Source: SP197 sp965242595 (GTDB lineage Bacteria > Pseudomonadota > Alphaproteobacteria > SP197). Taken from it: a DNA stretch of 64,000 nucleotides. A program made the position numbers and the translations under genes. A model generated the notes under the pieces. That model saw nothing but the letters and a program-made list of their open reading frames with translations, did not search any database and was not told where the DNA came from. Where the stretch lies: positions 1,984,001 through 2,048,000 of the forward strand of contig OZ251464.1 of assembly GCA_965242595.1 (NCBI GenBank). Reading direction: 5' to 3'. Each line of letters opens with the position of its first letter. Position 1 is the stretch's first letter. Below, in pieces: positions 53,701 through 54,380 of the stretch.

Positions 53701-54314
53701 TTGCCGAAGCCGTGCAGCAGCTTTTGCAGCTCGAACTGTCGAAAACTGCTGCCGGACGTCCCCCGGATGCCGCTCTCGGCCCGCCCGGGGGAGTTGAGCG
53801 CATCCTCGGCCAGGCTGATGCCGTCGCTGTCGCGGTCGCCCTTCCGCACCACATAGTCGAAATAAAGCCGGCGGAAGGGGGTGTTTCCCAGGCCGTAGCG
53901 CCGTTCCCGATCCTGCCACCTCCCGGTGAGGGTGCGCGTGGTGCTGCCCACCGAGATGGTGAGCTGGACCGTGCCGACCGAGTTGACGGAGATGCTGGCC
54001 TGGTTCGCCCAGCCCCATGGCACCAGCACCGTGACGGTCTCGCCCGGCCAGTAGGTATCGCCGGACGCGGGCCGGGAAACGATACGGGGATTGTCCAGCT
54101 GATGACCGCGGCGATATATGCTGAAGCTGTCTGTGTGGGTGGTACCGGCGTGGCTGTTGCCGACATGCGCCGCCGCCTCCGGCACCCCCGCCCCCAGCTG
54201 CATGACGAGCGCCACGACCAACGCCAGCGCCCCCGCCCCGCCCGCCAGGGCCGCGGCGCATAGCCGCCGGCAGGCCCCGACGCCGCCAGCGGGTTTTACA
54301 ATTTTGCACCCCAT
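13521..54314 (-). CDS. Giant 1: giant Calx-beta repeat autotransporter, about 13,600 aa
   Basis: One frame of 13,597 codons. The ATG at 54314 has AGG seven bases upstream and gives a signal peptide: basic residues, an Ala/Leu/Val core at about 20-40, and a PEAAA site near 49. A TTG at 54380 would add 22 residues. Order: an N-terminal region (to about residue 538) with two GDxDxDGIS modules and two putative Ig (He_PIG-like) domains; a long array of Calx-beta-type sandwiches of about 100 residues; a WACA/C insert (about 1690-1824); an Ig/FN3 interruption (about 4265-4795); more sandwiches to about 12,900; a two-cysteine domain and an Ig-like domain; a helical linker (LARARLKAINRSILPELSR...); and a C-terminal beta-barrel of about 400 residues ending LELRLAW. 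This is a type V autotransporter plan: the barrel should sit in the outer membrane and export an enormous fibre. Adhesion is the likely role, by inference. Confidence 0.92.
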   Translation of the reverse strand: MGCKIVKPAGGVGACRRLCAAALAGGAGALALVVALVMQLGAGVPEAAAHVGNSHAGTTHTDSFSIYRRGHQLDNPRIVSRPASGDTYWPGETVTVLVPWGWANQASISVNSVGTVQLTISVGSTTRTLTGRWQDRERRYGLGNTPFRRLYFDYVVRKGDRDSDGISLAEDALNSPGRAESGIRGTSGSSFRQFELQKLLHGFGNQAGHKVDTPAPSFSGVSGPRATLYTGGQVSYRLPKIANEDDAYNVRYSVTPALPSGLTLNASTATITGSHSSEVARGNYTLRATDGFGRTADLTFSLEVSDDVGIEAIRITSNPGTDKTYGKDGAFGTNDRIAVTVDFTNRLGTVLTADLCLNIRIGSHTRGTCNPTWRNENGHWDKLYFSYAVQEGDWDGDGISFPQNPMGSGKIGRLRFHTFGSVPDNRVNRDFGALPDDSGHKVRGRQTTPTFGATASPSYSWIADNAVSQQLPAATQGDGGVRYSIREGLPAGLVFDAATRTLSGTPSAAQARSDYTLVARDGDGDSGQLTFAIEIRELILAISSPMATEGATGETATLDYDVTLNREPGRQVTVEWAAASDAGSASAGSDYTAFSGGTLTFSATQTARAVTVTVTGDELDERDETVRLELSNPSGARLGSAAIGTGTIEDDDPTPVLTLALSAPDAGRPHSIAESGAGNATTVTASLAGGVSGEAITVTVAATPVYAALAADGGFALSAARTLTIAVGATASVGAVTVTAVDDAIDSTAKTATVSGQVAGGHGLVAAPADVTLTIADDDARPSSALALTPASISETGGVASVTATLSNPSAAAVTLTVTAAPGAGAAVGDWTLSAPATLTIAAGATTSSGPVTVTAVGNPTDSADKGVTISATAAGSPGAADPPDATLTIRDDDGTPTLSLVLSSSSVSEVGGQATVTAALSGPSSEAVTVTVAAAPGTGAVVGDYTLTGTMLTIAAGDTASSGTVTLTANDNAVDAPDKAVTVSATATGGNGVADPADATLTLADDEATPTARLALQPSAIAEAGGVATVTATLSGASSQAVTITVAATPGAGADFTQTGTLLTIAAGDTASSGAVTLTALPDTTDAADKRVAVSGQAVGGNGVANPADATLTVRDDDALPTATLMLSSATIDESGASNVATVTAKLTHPSGEAVEIAVSLTAVPPAVAGDFSWSANRTLTIAAGATASVGAVEITAVDNGADAPDKQATVSGVATGGRGVVSPPALTLTVADDDAAPEVTLAVAPASISENGGEATVTATLDHASSAATTVTVAAVSGFYTVGADATIVIAASQTANAGDTVLVTAANNDVYEGSGGRQTTVTASMANDQGTGPVTGVALTLSDDEMAPTLELTLSAPSISEGGGVATVTATLSGRASAPVTVTVAAAPGTGAVAADFGLSAAKTLTIAAGATTSTGAVTITANDNAVDSPDKQVTVSGPAVGGHGVAAPSAVTLTLTDDDATPTARLLLSHASIEESGSDNVAMVTAGLSHPSSAAVTITVAAAAVAPAVAADFDLSATTKLTIAAGQTTSSGVVTVTARDNDVDAPDKRVRLTGGATGGRGVANPVAAVLTVVDDERTPSVTLTVAPASISEGGEVATVTAALSGKSSAAVTVTVAAMPGTGAAVTDYQLSANRALTIAAEGTASTGSVTVTAVNNDVAAANKRVTVTGAAAGGHGVANPASVSVEIADNEGGTPTGNDRRWGQAHNFNVTTASLLGKSAPQTIAVSAPPAEDASRRQIWACAYRTVSRGSGSTHPAPTEGAVCRQASGGGWSRTIRLTQAMIDNDGVVVFVVDTLRGGSGGNQTNFFYGEWVPIVALPKATLALTPAAIWENGGVATVTAVLDKAAVSAATLTLSLTPQAPARAGDAALSAAPVLTFAQGATASAGTVTITGVDNAVDTPDRRMTARAAASDDVRAPPAAVLTLRDEDDPPVPALAVTPATIAEAGGVATVTAVLSHPSSSATTVTVSAAAAAHAAAADFTQAGTTLTIAAGRRESTGRVTVTAVANPVDSPDKRVEVSGSAANRQGVAAVAPARLAIADDDTTPAATLVVTPASISEAGGVATVTAVLSHPSSAPVTITISAAPGAGTDFALSAANTLTIAAGATASSGAVTVTASDNGVDAPDKRVAISGAASGGLGVADPGDAMLAIRDDDGAPRASLALSSSSISENGGVATLTVALSAATTADVRVLVTIQPNANVAGYRAEAVRGGTGTGLNIVAGQTASTEAVEITGLDNDVDAPNREVRIEGRVSLGQGVPAHRLEDLFLFLVDDEATPAVALAVAPASISESGGVATVTATLSGESSQDTTVTVQALPGAGAAARDFALSAARTLTIAAGQTASSGVVTVTAVGNAAVTPDKRVRVQGTVAGGNGAAAPSPVALTLEDDDARPTAALVLSSSSISETGGVATVTATLSYPASQAVTVTVAAAPGAGAAVGDFTLTGTKLTIAAGATASSGVVTVTAVGNGDDTADKRVTISGSSAGGGIAAPADAVLTLLDDDGPPTLALVLEPAAIAEAGGVATVTATLSAGASAAVTVTVQAQPGAWASALDFTLSAARTLTVAAGQSASSGAVTVTAVGNATDAPNGTVTISGLAAGGGVAAPAAVALTLNDDDAAPGVTLTAAPATISEAGGVATVSAALSHPSSAVTTVTVASLSGAYEVDDSTRHIVIQAGRTENAGDTALVTALDDAIDEADRQVAVTGSMTNAQGAGGVTGAVLTITDDEETPSVTLAARPASVTEAGGVATVTAVLSGPSSQAVTVTVEAVAGAYGQGADASIAIAAGQTASADIATVVAADNDAYEGAAGRSVTVTGRAASALGGNAVNGAALTLADDDAPPSVTLAVNPASIAEAGGVATVSAMLSHPSVAAVTVTVTPVEGGYTAGADASIVIAGGQTAGGDDVATVAAVDNDAHEGSGGRSVTVTGRAASGPGVGAVTGAALTLNDDDALPTLTLALEPASISETGGVATVTAMLSHPSGEAVTVTVVAAAGTGAVGADFDLSAARTLTIAAGSTTSAGAVTVTANGNDVDSPDKQVTVSATAVGGNGVAPPADATLTLSDDDVLPTLTLALAPSSISESGGVTSVTAALSAASSEAVTVTVAAAPGSYAAARDFTLSMAKTLTIAAGSTASTGAVTVRANNNGLDSPSKQVTVSGTATGGNGVADAADVALTLTDDDRTPTVTLFSSDDAGWEGRSGAAQRPGSSFTYRQAGQVNFVLQLDGRSELPITFNLGTCRAPGPRPPATAGLDYTSLTGRVVTIPPGSNSLSFHVTVLDDDIDENLYESVCLRLTNQVNANVRDSTASNFIRDDDDRAGLTVVESQGATRTGEAGGTDSFTVALSSQPVAAVTVAASIPSGSAGEGQLSVDSGGNWGSSGTLSFSASDWNVGQEVRVRGVDDDADDGDASYAVTLNPDSAGDGAYRGLGNVTVSVTNVDDDAAGLTVVESQGSTQTSETGTTDSFTVALASAPTAAVTVTVSSGNTGEGLISVASGASAAAMATLTFDATSWSTAQTVTVHGQNDAPANPVDGDVSYAITLDADSAAATATPPGDAGYRALASSEVRAANLDDDGARVTLHLSSARIEEDGGQAGAATVTARLPLPPSTAMTVTVTAAPVAPAVAGDFTLSAATTLTLKMGETASEGVVTVAAVNDQVDGPDKQVTISASAASGANTQAVLPLTLTIEDDDAAPEVTLTVAPTSISEAGGVASVSATLSGASSAATTVTVVPKAGAWTVGPDATIVIAAGATAAASDRARLAAIDNLRDDPARQETVTATVANDHSSPTGAGSVTGAALTLTDNDNQPDLALTDAASVSEGGAGDAMAAMLTFSARLGVASGQTVTVDYADAGTGTATSGVDYTALAPGTLTFAPGERSKDIVVTVAGDAGHEADETVVLSLSNATNANLSGASGTGTIIDDDTRPTLAIAAARVVEVDTGQAVLSLPVTLSIASGQTVTVNYADAGTGTATAGVDYTALAPGTLTFAVGETAKTIAVTVEGDTLDEVDETVAVTLSDAMNAALGTATATGTIADDDPSPTLAISSPSVAEGDSGQAALSFAVTLDAVSGRQVTVDWADAGLGTATSGTDYGALAGGTLTFAPGQTRKTIAAAVADDRLDEADETLRVVLSNPSGATLGSAATGTGTIADDDATPSLAIDSPEVGEGGTLTFTVTLSAASGRQVTVNYAEGSGGTATAGVDYTALTAGTLTFAPGVTARTIGIAAWSDTRSESGETVVVTLSAPAHATLAMATGTGTISDDLQPSFAVSQVARTLGIDRAFPTFSLPAATGGNGRLTYAMASLPAGLAYTAPGARDSHGGRITGRPTQTRAATVYRLTATDRDGDVATLNVSIAVSTNPGVERLRITDHQGATLANFRTGGIILFSFNFDAAIATPGAGMGLKFKIGDNDREAAAATFYDTNPGELTFEYQVQASDWDGDGITVPRHPFRLFYDANEGVSGYIRADGGPYHNTPAILDIDVRAPISFTNRPPRINDRAPSFGSATVAAKRFVKGSPVWADDPALPAASFPTPGAGETATDVNSALSYALTPALPAGLAFDAATRRITGTPTAAAAGASYRLTASDVDGDRAVLTFTLAVEEDTQPSFADDAEDAWTWTEGETVSQLLPAAVSGNLPLGYTLSGPGLATTLSLPTGLEFDDDGSGACGAARTLCGTPATAAAAATWSLTASDRDGDSGSLPLTMTVLPRAPDRVSSVTTTPAVDALKVDWTAAAQADGYKVQWKSGAQGYDVATRQATVVGAGSTSRTITGLTAGVDYTLRVISTRAGAADGPPSAEAMGRATDVSLALSRTGIEEDAGAAAAARMATVTAHLAAALSEATTVVVSTRAGTNAAADDFTQTGTTLTIAAGAVDSTGTVTVTAVDDLVDSIVDAAAGGKQVVVSGVSSGNGNPADVTLTVTEDDAAGLALAPAPPADANAPWFTLAEGASASFTLALASEPIGNATVEVTSGDDGEGLLASGGAAPAAATTLTFTPGNWMTAQTVTVTGAADRAVDGDQDWELALNADGGASDAYSVLATARAKARTTDVDAAGLVLSRSAVTVAEDAATEETFTLALASKPAADVAVTITSGDSAEALVGKIRGGFLDTQTLTFTPANWSTAQTVGAQGREDRVDEDDERIAFTLDAASSGDADYDRLADVIVTVTVSDGNPSPSVAIGQARASEGGAALSFPVTLAFAQGVTASGRETTVDYADAGTGTASSGVDYMALAPGTLTFAIGVTAGRIEVAVSDDALDEADETVVVGLTGATGLTLSSTAATATGTIADDDPAPTVAIAGARVGEGEAGAALSFAVTLDAASGRETTVNYGAGSGGTATAGVDYTALAAGTLTFAIGASAGQIEVAVSDDRSDEADETVVVGLTGAAHLTLSSTAATATGTIADDDDPPELTISSPSVAEDVGTLSFTVTPDVASGKQVTVDYADAGTGTATAGADYTALTPGTLTLAAGAASGAIPVTVSDDALNEAAETLVVTLSGAVDASIAAAGASGTATIADNDAITAQLAVSPASISEDVGMATVTATMTSVSTDAVTVTVAGDADFELSAAKTLTIAAGASASTGAVTATAKDNATDAPDNSVTVTGQASGGNGAVTVAGATLTVRDDDGAPQAVLTATPSTIAEAGGVATVTASLSHPSSAATTVTVTATGGKDTDSSDYTLTGTKLTIAAGQTASTGVVTLTAVENSDEDDGKLVVLTGTATNDQGVTIISNHQDANAPTVTIRDNDGPAVATLMLSATSIAEAGGRATVTASLSKTVQTAVTIYVSVANSLSPEDKDGFKISSASDLTIAAGATASTEELWVAGVADDVDAADLVLSVSGVTDGDSAVERPLGVTLTIVDDDATPEVTLAVAPASVSEAGGVATVTATLSHPSGAATTVTVAPVAGDYAVGDATIVIAGGATSNKDDEATVTAVNDDVHQGGAGRSVTVTASVANDVGADSEVTGAMLTLNDDDAVPQAVLALTPATVSEAGGVATVTAALSRPAAVATTLTVVAAAGTNAQARDFTLSAPNTLTVAAGQSASSGRVTVTAVDDDTDGPAKQVTVTASADGPAGMADAAAVTLSLADDDAAPTARLAVTPATISEAGGVATVTAALSHPSAAATTVTVAAAAGTNAAPGDFTLSATTTLTVAAGATASGGRVTVTASDNDVHGAAKQVTVSGSMSNRHSFPTGTERPVAAMLTIADDEGAPEVTLAVAPATISEAGEVATVTATLSGPSPAATTVTLTPVAGAYGVGSDAVIVIASGATSAASDTAIVTAVDNHAHEGSAGRVVTVTASVANDVAAGNVAGARLTLSDDDSLPTLTLALAPAAIAENGGEATVTARLSHPSGAAVTVTVTAAAGAGASASDFTQSGATLTIAAGATASAGRVTVTANDNNRDEADGKVAVAVTVRGQAAGGNGVADPAEVELTIVDDDGAPQAVLALSSATLSEAGGAATVTATLNPAATAAVTVRVTVTAQPPATGADLALSAATDLVFAPGATASTGVVTIAAADDALDEGEERATVSGRAMGGGALDANAVTVTILDDDPQPVVAIAAASVAEGAAGETAILALPVTLDAASGRQVKVEYAEDVGGSASQGVDYLALASGVLTFAPGETAKSVDVTVSGDDTDELDETVRLALDAPVNARLGTAMAAGTIADDDALPTLTLALSSAAISESGGVATVTAALSHASSAAVTVTVAAAALTASGAVAADFDLSAARTLTIAAGDTASSGQVTVTANGNDVDAPDKRARISAMATGGHGVAAPAAVALTLADDEALPSVTLALSPASIAEAGGVATITAALSGPSSAAVTVTVATTPVAPARAGAFRQAGAVLTIAAGATASTGRVTVTANDNSHDAADAAVAVVATAVGGNGVAHPRAATLTIVDDDRPVAALMLSANPIAEAGGIATVTATLNGAAVTAVTVTVAAAAGAHTEDGAFTLSGAKTLTIAVGEVASAGTVSVTAVANAWDSPDGTVTLTGTGANAQGAVDVTGTALTITDDDATPTLTLALSRASIDESGANNVATVTAGLAGGVSGQAITVTVAAMAGANAAVGDFTLSAAKTLTIAAGATASGGVVTVTAVDDESDSPAKTVTVTGVASDSYGLVADPAGVELAIADDDATPQASLVLTPGSISEAGGVATVTAVLNRPSSVAVTVTVAAAPGTHAAAGDFTLSSATTLTIAAGATASAGVVTVTAVDDDVHGPAWGSTDKQVTISATVAATPVDGQTVTDTGSATLNIREDEAIPTVTLLLTPSSILENGGVASVTAALSHPSSEAVTVTVAAAPAAGTDTVANDFTLSAATTLTVAAGATVSAGGVTVTAVDNMADTVNRQATVTGTVAGGNGALANPAAETLTLVDDDGGSVVALSLSSSSISETGGVATVTAVLSPVLEHQAVTVTVSAAPGADTQAGDFALSSGRTLVFAPAAGASVGVVTVAAVGDAIDEADQKVRIWGIASTGGTVAVANSAPAMLTLVDDDNPPAVSISSPSVAEGDVGDSAALTFAVTLDAVSGKRVTVGWGAWNPPGSATAGSDYTAFSGGTLTFAAGETGKSVAVTVTGDDVHEGDETVALSLGPAGNAALGTLLGTGTIVDDETLPVVTLALSEPDAAQPDTISESGAGNVSTVTATLSGPSSEAVTATVTATPGTEAVAGDFALSTAATLTIAAGQTASAGVVTVTAQDDSDYGPDKSVTVAAMVAGGNGVAAPTAVTLTVADDDAAPTVTLALSRASIEEDGDAAAGARRAVVTASLSGVARTATTVTISAAPGTNAAADDFALSQATTLTIAAGATASAGVVTVTAQDDAIDSRVDGALDGKRVTVSGLASGGLAAPATVELTILEDDAIGLALAPAIPVGRPWLVVEEGDDASFTVALTSRPTVAVTVTVASSDAAQGRVLPTALTFTAADWETAQTVTVTGVDDAAVDGAGDWQVRLNADAAGAGVDAYDRLATVSADVKTTDDDVAGLALSSQAVTVSEGGADASFTVALASRPQANVTVTATSGDDGDALLAAGAGFAASQTLTFTAADWETAQTLSLRAVDDALDEAASEQVEIALTTASTGDGLYHGLSETVTATVVDDDATPTLALAVSAMAITENGGVATVTATLTGASSAAATLTLAAAAVPGTHAVAGDFALSAAATLTFAPGATVSSGVATVTASDNDVHEPGEDRRVAVRATVTGGHGRLAAPAAVEVTLTEDETLPVAALALSRNPITENGGIATVTATLTGKSNLAVTIAVSAMAGTNASGDDYELSTATTLTIAAGETASRGRVTLVAVDDTLPEAGKQVRIAGRASGGNGVADPAAVTLAIADDDGAPQVTLALTPGAISENGGVASVTATLDRTSRATVTVTVAATAVTASGAVAGDFTLTGTVLEIAAGATVSTGAVTITASDNRVDAPAKSVRVSGSAASGRTITQPVAVTLTLLDDDAAPAATLALSPASISENGGVATVTAALDRPSSAATTITVAAAAGAGAAAGDFALSAARTLTIAAGGSASSGRVTVTAVDNETDSPAKGVTISGMAANGHGIAAGAGLTQTLTLTDDDPAPVATLTLSQAEIQEDEAAAAGLRQAVVTASLDRPSHAALTITVAAAAGASAAADDFALSVNKMLAIAPGATVSTGTVTITAVNDAIDSTLTGTTKQVRVSGTSGRAADAAHAVAHPGSLTLRIVEDDAAGLVLDPALPADASQPWVTVAEGATASFTARLASQPTADVTLRATSGDASEGRLSAGGAAAAATLELTFTASDWATAQTVTLAGVSDDAVDGDWDYDLTLKPASAATDAYSLVAATTAKARTTNVDAAGLALSRSAVTVSEGGAGVAFTVALAKRPLADVTVSVTTAGADAGQVELARGAGASLSGFAAAQTLSFGDGDWATAQTVTVRAVDDAVDEPDRVVAITLATASAGNAAYQALADATVSATVNDDEALPTATLALAPTAISEDGGVATVTATLSGASSEAVTVTVSAAPGAGAALGDFTLSAARTLTIAAGETASSGAVTVTANEDAIVDASNKSVTVSGAVTGGNGVAAPGDATLTVYEDDGPAQVLLRLSSSSISEAGGVATVTAVRNRPDAAAVTVTVAAMAVTASGAAAADFMLSGATTLTIAASATASSGVVTVTAVDNDVDALAKRVTVSGALSGGGQAAAATLEIADDDATPTALLALAPASISESGGVATVTATLSGTSSAAVTLTVAAAPGAGAVAADFAQTGTTLTIAAGATVSSGVVTVTAVGNDVDSPDKPVTISATAAGGHGVANPRAAILTLADDDATPVATLALTPGEISEAGGVATVTATLDRASSAAVTLRLAAAPAGAVTFGANRVLTIAAGATASAGVVTVTAVDNRAVAPALEVTVSAVASGGNGVANPGDATLTVTDDDTPVVTLALSSASLSESGGVATVTARLDKSASAAVTVTVTATPGDATEAADFTQTGTTLTIAAGATASSGVVTVAAVGDAVDEADGAVTVTGRVASSVGEISHPAAVTLAIVDDDATPALSISSPTVTEGSAGGSTRTALSFQVTLSAASGREVKVNFANVVGSGAGTAAAGYDYTALSSGALMLTVAQGATAATTGTLTFAAGETAKPLNAEVVADKINEPDETVKLTLSGAVNASLATATGTGTITDDDDPPTLGFQDTALRETEGDASSQQPASACAVISQPTGYGRVDAQVSTSDGTATAGTDYTAIVSQGVGPFTDTLGDGAPTTQRQCFSVAWEGDEEDEHDETFVVTLHNLSGRATLAPNRATATLTIVDDDPAPTLSLALSDPISGQANTIKELATAPSGERMATVTASLSAASGAAVTVTVRAAPGTNGAADDFTLSANTKLTIAAGATASTGVVTITAVDDDIDSIVDSTVAGKKVTLSASVTGTASQVAAATDSQGNPTVVAELLIWEDDRAALVTAPAFPRCRRAPCPVWLSVAEGASETFTVKLNSQPTTDIAVAVKSSDTAQGLVSAGGGAAAASTRLTFTASDWETAQTVTLHGVSDNVVDGDGDYTLRLFPDTPDTPTDAYHTIGGASVRPQTVRTTNADMAALTLSSDAVTVTEGGAGAAFTVRLASRPAAAVTVTATSGDATQARLAVGAGAATATKTLVFTGDNWSHARQLKVRAVDDSADEADGAQVTVTLTSSSSVAAYNGLSEDVTATVNDDDDPRARLLLSAASIAENGGVTTVTAALDRASIVATTVTVAAVPVSPALAADFTLSAAKTLTIAANATASAGLVTITAVSNDTDAPDKRVTVSASVDNSQGAVAPGDAELTISDDDAAPGVTLALSDDSIVENGASSVVSATLSHPSSAATTVTVTAVSGAFTVPAGAAGYIVIAAGATTAASDTVTITAVDNDTDQPDRMATVTAMAANGQGVGSIGGVTLTLEDDDAAPLPVMTVMPSTISENGGTATVTLTLSHPSSAATTLTVQAVAGAFTVPAGAAGQIVIAAGQTANAADTVTITAVDNQVDEATRTESMRAQLVNDQGLSQTQLSQSMEFTDDDIAGIVMSPTTGTSSRLRTSEDGSMATVAVTLATEPTGDVVLDVASSDTAQGTVSPSSLTFTASDWQTAQTVTLTGQDDAGMVDGSEDYEVTLTVNQTSTADSVYDMVAAVTVYAVNADDDFGLDVSAVSGQASEAGGQASFTVALLSQPAQAVTVAVSSQDASEGRVSPSTLIFQTSDWNTAQAVTVTGEDDDIDDGDVEWNVLLDTASGDGDYNALADRNIAVTTSDDEATPTLTLALSATSIAEGGAGNVTTVTAGLDGKPGAALTVTVTAAPGAGTEFTLSSSATLTIAAEATASTGVVTLTARADTTDEADLAVTVSGAVAGGNGVAAPADVTVTIVDDDAAPTATLALSASEIGENGGVATVTATLDRPSSAATTVTVAAAPGAGSDFTLSSPATLTIAAGGTASAGVVTLTASDNDSDAPAKAVTVSGTMDNSQGAGSVTGAALTIADDDGAPGVTLALAPSSIAENGGIASVSATLSHPSSAATTITVTAAQGAAYRVGSDATIVIAAGATAAAGDRARVVAVDNQVDAANAMATVTATAANAQADAESEVMVVTGAALTVTDDDMAALTLAPTPSTTARLATTEAGGTASFTVKLASEPTSNVSVDFASVTPGEGAVDADPATDGAQSSQTFTAQNWQTAQTVILTGQDDAIDDGDRDYRVTATVDPADTADSRYSSLAQINVYAVNRDDDVAGFAFSPTTSAASRLRTTEAGGTASFTVALTSEPTGAVELDLTLTSTDASEGAVSPGSLTFTASDWQTAQTVTLTGQDDSAADGNQDYQVTVTVDQANTADSVYDGLAAATVYAVNQDNEYGLVTGTVSGQASEGGGQASFTVALLAQPAQAVTVTVSSQDASEGAVSPDTLTFQPGDWSTTQVVTVTGEDDDIDDGTVTWNVRLDPASGDTNYNALADVDVAVTTTDNDGAPGVTLALSAASIAEDGGTSVVSATLSHPSSADTTVTVTGVSGAFTVPSGAAGQIVIAAGNTVNASGTVTITAVNDNVHQGSPGRQETVTAIVTNDRASADSTTMAVTTATLRLNDDDAAPGAVLALSPASISENGGTSAVSATLSRASAVATTVKVTHVAGFYTVGSDATIVIAAGATAAASDTAAITAVDNDIDEPNRTATVTGMLTNDRGAGSVTGAMLTLEDDETLPVATLGLSPASIAEAGGVATVTATLNGKSSQAVTLTVASAPGSGAAAADFAQAGTMLTIAAEATASSGRVTIRANDNAVATGSKQVTVSATAAGGNGVANPSSQTLTLTDDDTPQTTLALSSSSIGENGGVATVTATLDRISAVAVTVTISASPGAGAVAGDFALSTARTLTFAANATTSAGVVTVTGVNNDTDAPDKSVTVSGTASDSLGLTNDPSSQTLTLSDDDAAPGVTLALSDAAIGENGASSAVSATLSHPSSAATTVTVQAVSGAFTVPAGAAGQIVIAAGDTTAASDTVTITAVNNGVHSGNRTASVTATVDNDQGAGSVTPVTLTLEEDEALPVATLALSPASIAEAGGVATVTATLDGTSTQAVTLTVASAPGSGAAAADFAQTGTTLTIAAGATASAGRVTIRANDNAVATGSKRVTVSATATGGNGVANPSDATLTLTDDDTPQTTLALSSSSIGENGGVATVTAVLDKVSSVAVTVTISASPGSGTDFTQTGTTLTFAANATTSSGAVTITAANNGTDAPDKSVTVSGTASDSLGLVNHPPSVTLTIADDEAAPGVTLALNPATISENGGASAVSATLSHPSSAATTVTVQALAGAYAVGADATVVIAAGSTENTGDTASVTAVDNATDEPDRTPMVTATAANDQGVGSIGGAILTLTDDDPAPATTLRLSSASISENGGVATVTAALDRPSSQATTVTVAVAPVAASGAVAGDYSLSAAATLTVAAGATVSAGRVTIAAADNASDAPDKRVTVSGSAANGHGKTDPGAVTLTIADDEATPTARLVLTPTWIWENGGVATVTAALSHPSSAATTLTVAAAPGANAQADDFTLSAANRLTVAAGATASTGAVTVTAVDDSAVSGRMTVTVSATVTGGRGVAAPADAALTIRDDEAGLDVGRVTGRASEAGGQASFTLALLTQPGAAVTVAVTSRDPGEGRVAPAALVFGAGNWNRAQRVTVTGVDDAIDDGDVAWQVRLRTASGDAIYDGLVEHVDVTTSDDDAAPAVTLVLNPATISENGGVTRVTALLSHPSAAATTVTVQAAPVAGAVAGDFTQAGTTLTFAAFATASSGQVTVTANDNAVDAPDISVRVTGAAANALASAAGESVAVAAATLTVADDDSRGLAFAPAAVATTADGPGADYTVALTSEPTGPVTLAVASDNPDVTPAPTGLTFTAADWNQAQTVTVTARGDEDDYADAALLTHSASGGDYDGVQAALSAPVEEDSRILAPLREAEAVFSIGGRMVEMSFRPLSDRALPVVDGSGFALGRDGAAQSAVDIQVAGALAAGLHICLPVSEALLAAAAGREPVLLHHDGSAWEPVAGSSWEAERMRVCAPGVTTFSPFAVGYEDTRPSFAEADFPQALTWTVDEAIAPLDLPLASGGDGQLQYALAPETLPDGIARAGRRLSGTPGAAFELRSYSWTATDIDGQRAELVFTVEVVANLDLARARLKAINRSILPELSRAMWGSALDAISSRLEGPAGGGGGLAAQGLDAAAGFLRSKGEALEDGGSSWKELLGGEGFTLALSGGDDDDGGASSLVLWGAGDWRDLERKQAALDWSGRLFAAHLGADAVLGDGFTAGLALSRFESAIAYSDRSDGDEGAIRGDHESAMSAVHPYLGWAGADGSRLWAALGYGRGDLRMTDSAIRERYGWQAGDSSMLAAAMGGALPLLAADGLALDLKASVEATRYALDDNGEVIAALTVATQRARLAAAGSRSWSLDGGWSLAPSLEAGLRWDGGDGASGMGVELGGSIALSDSGGGLGAELGGRALLAHRSDLEEWGASGAFHLNPDGDGRGLSFQLAPAWGVADSGLTRLWQDGMAGGDENGASVGRGARLESELGYGLPAWGGVATATPYGAMALGRGERRYSLGQRWGLGSVLSLAIEASRNEGVADPEHGLALELRLAW
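39940..41520 (-). other. Ig-like and fibronectin III interruption of the repeat array
   Basis: Residues of about 4265-4795 of Giant 1 break the Calx-beta array. In order they hold a putative Ig domain (LTYAMASLPAGLAY...RLTATDRDGD), a third GDxDxDGI-type module (LTFEYQVQASDWDGDGI), two more putative Ig domains (ALTPALPAGLAFDAATRRI and a Cys-containing one with GACGAARTLCGTP), and a fibronectin III domain (VDALKVDWTAAAQADGYKVQW...ITGLTAGVDYTLRV). It resembles the N-terminal region, so it may mark an old fusion or duplication of two surface proteins. Confidence 0.7.
48843..49245 (-). repeat. WACA/C insert module in Giant 1
   Basis: This is the third copy of the insert module. It reads DRRWGQAHNFNVTTASLLGK, WACAYRTVSRG, PTEGAVCRQ, SRTIRLTQAMIDNDGVVVF, FFYGEWVPIVALPKATL. 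It sits at about residues 1690-1824. Its closest relative is the 7834-8215 copy in Giant 2. Confidence 0.7.
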
Positions 54315-54348
54315 ATCCAGGCCTGAACCGCCACTGATCGAACCGTAA

Positions 54349-54380
54349 TCTATAACAACCCATCGCGCCAACGCCTGCAA
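54349..54380 (-). promoter_or_regulatory. Weak candidate promoter for Giant 1
   Basis: TTGCAG (54375-54380, minus strand) is followed after 17 bases by TGTTAT (54352-54357), or after 20 by TATAGA. Either would start transcription between the TTG at 54380 and the ATG at 54314, which favours the ATG. Matches are only moderate. Confidence 0.2.

Noticed and set aside
13377..54263. Plus-strand frames of 1,429-3,450 codons opposite Giant 1
   Set aside because: Same reasoning: antisense of a stop-poor, GC-rich repeat. The minus-strand frame has a signal peptide, recognised domains and a barrel.
54315..54380. TTG start at 54380 for Giant 1
   Set aside because: It would place 22 extra residues before an otherwise standard signal peptide, and the best promoter-like sequence lies inside this stretch. 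The ATG at 54314 is preferred, not proven.
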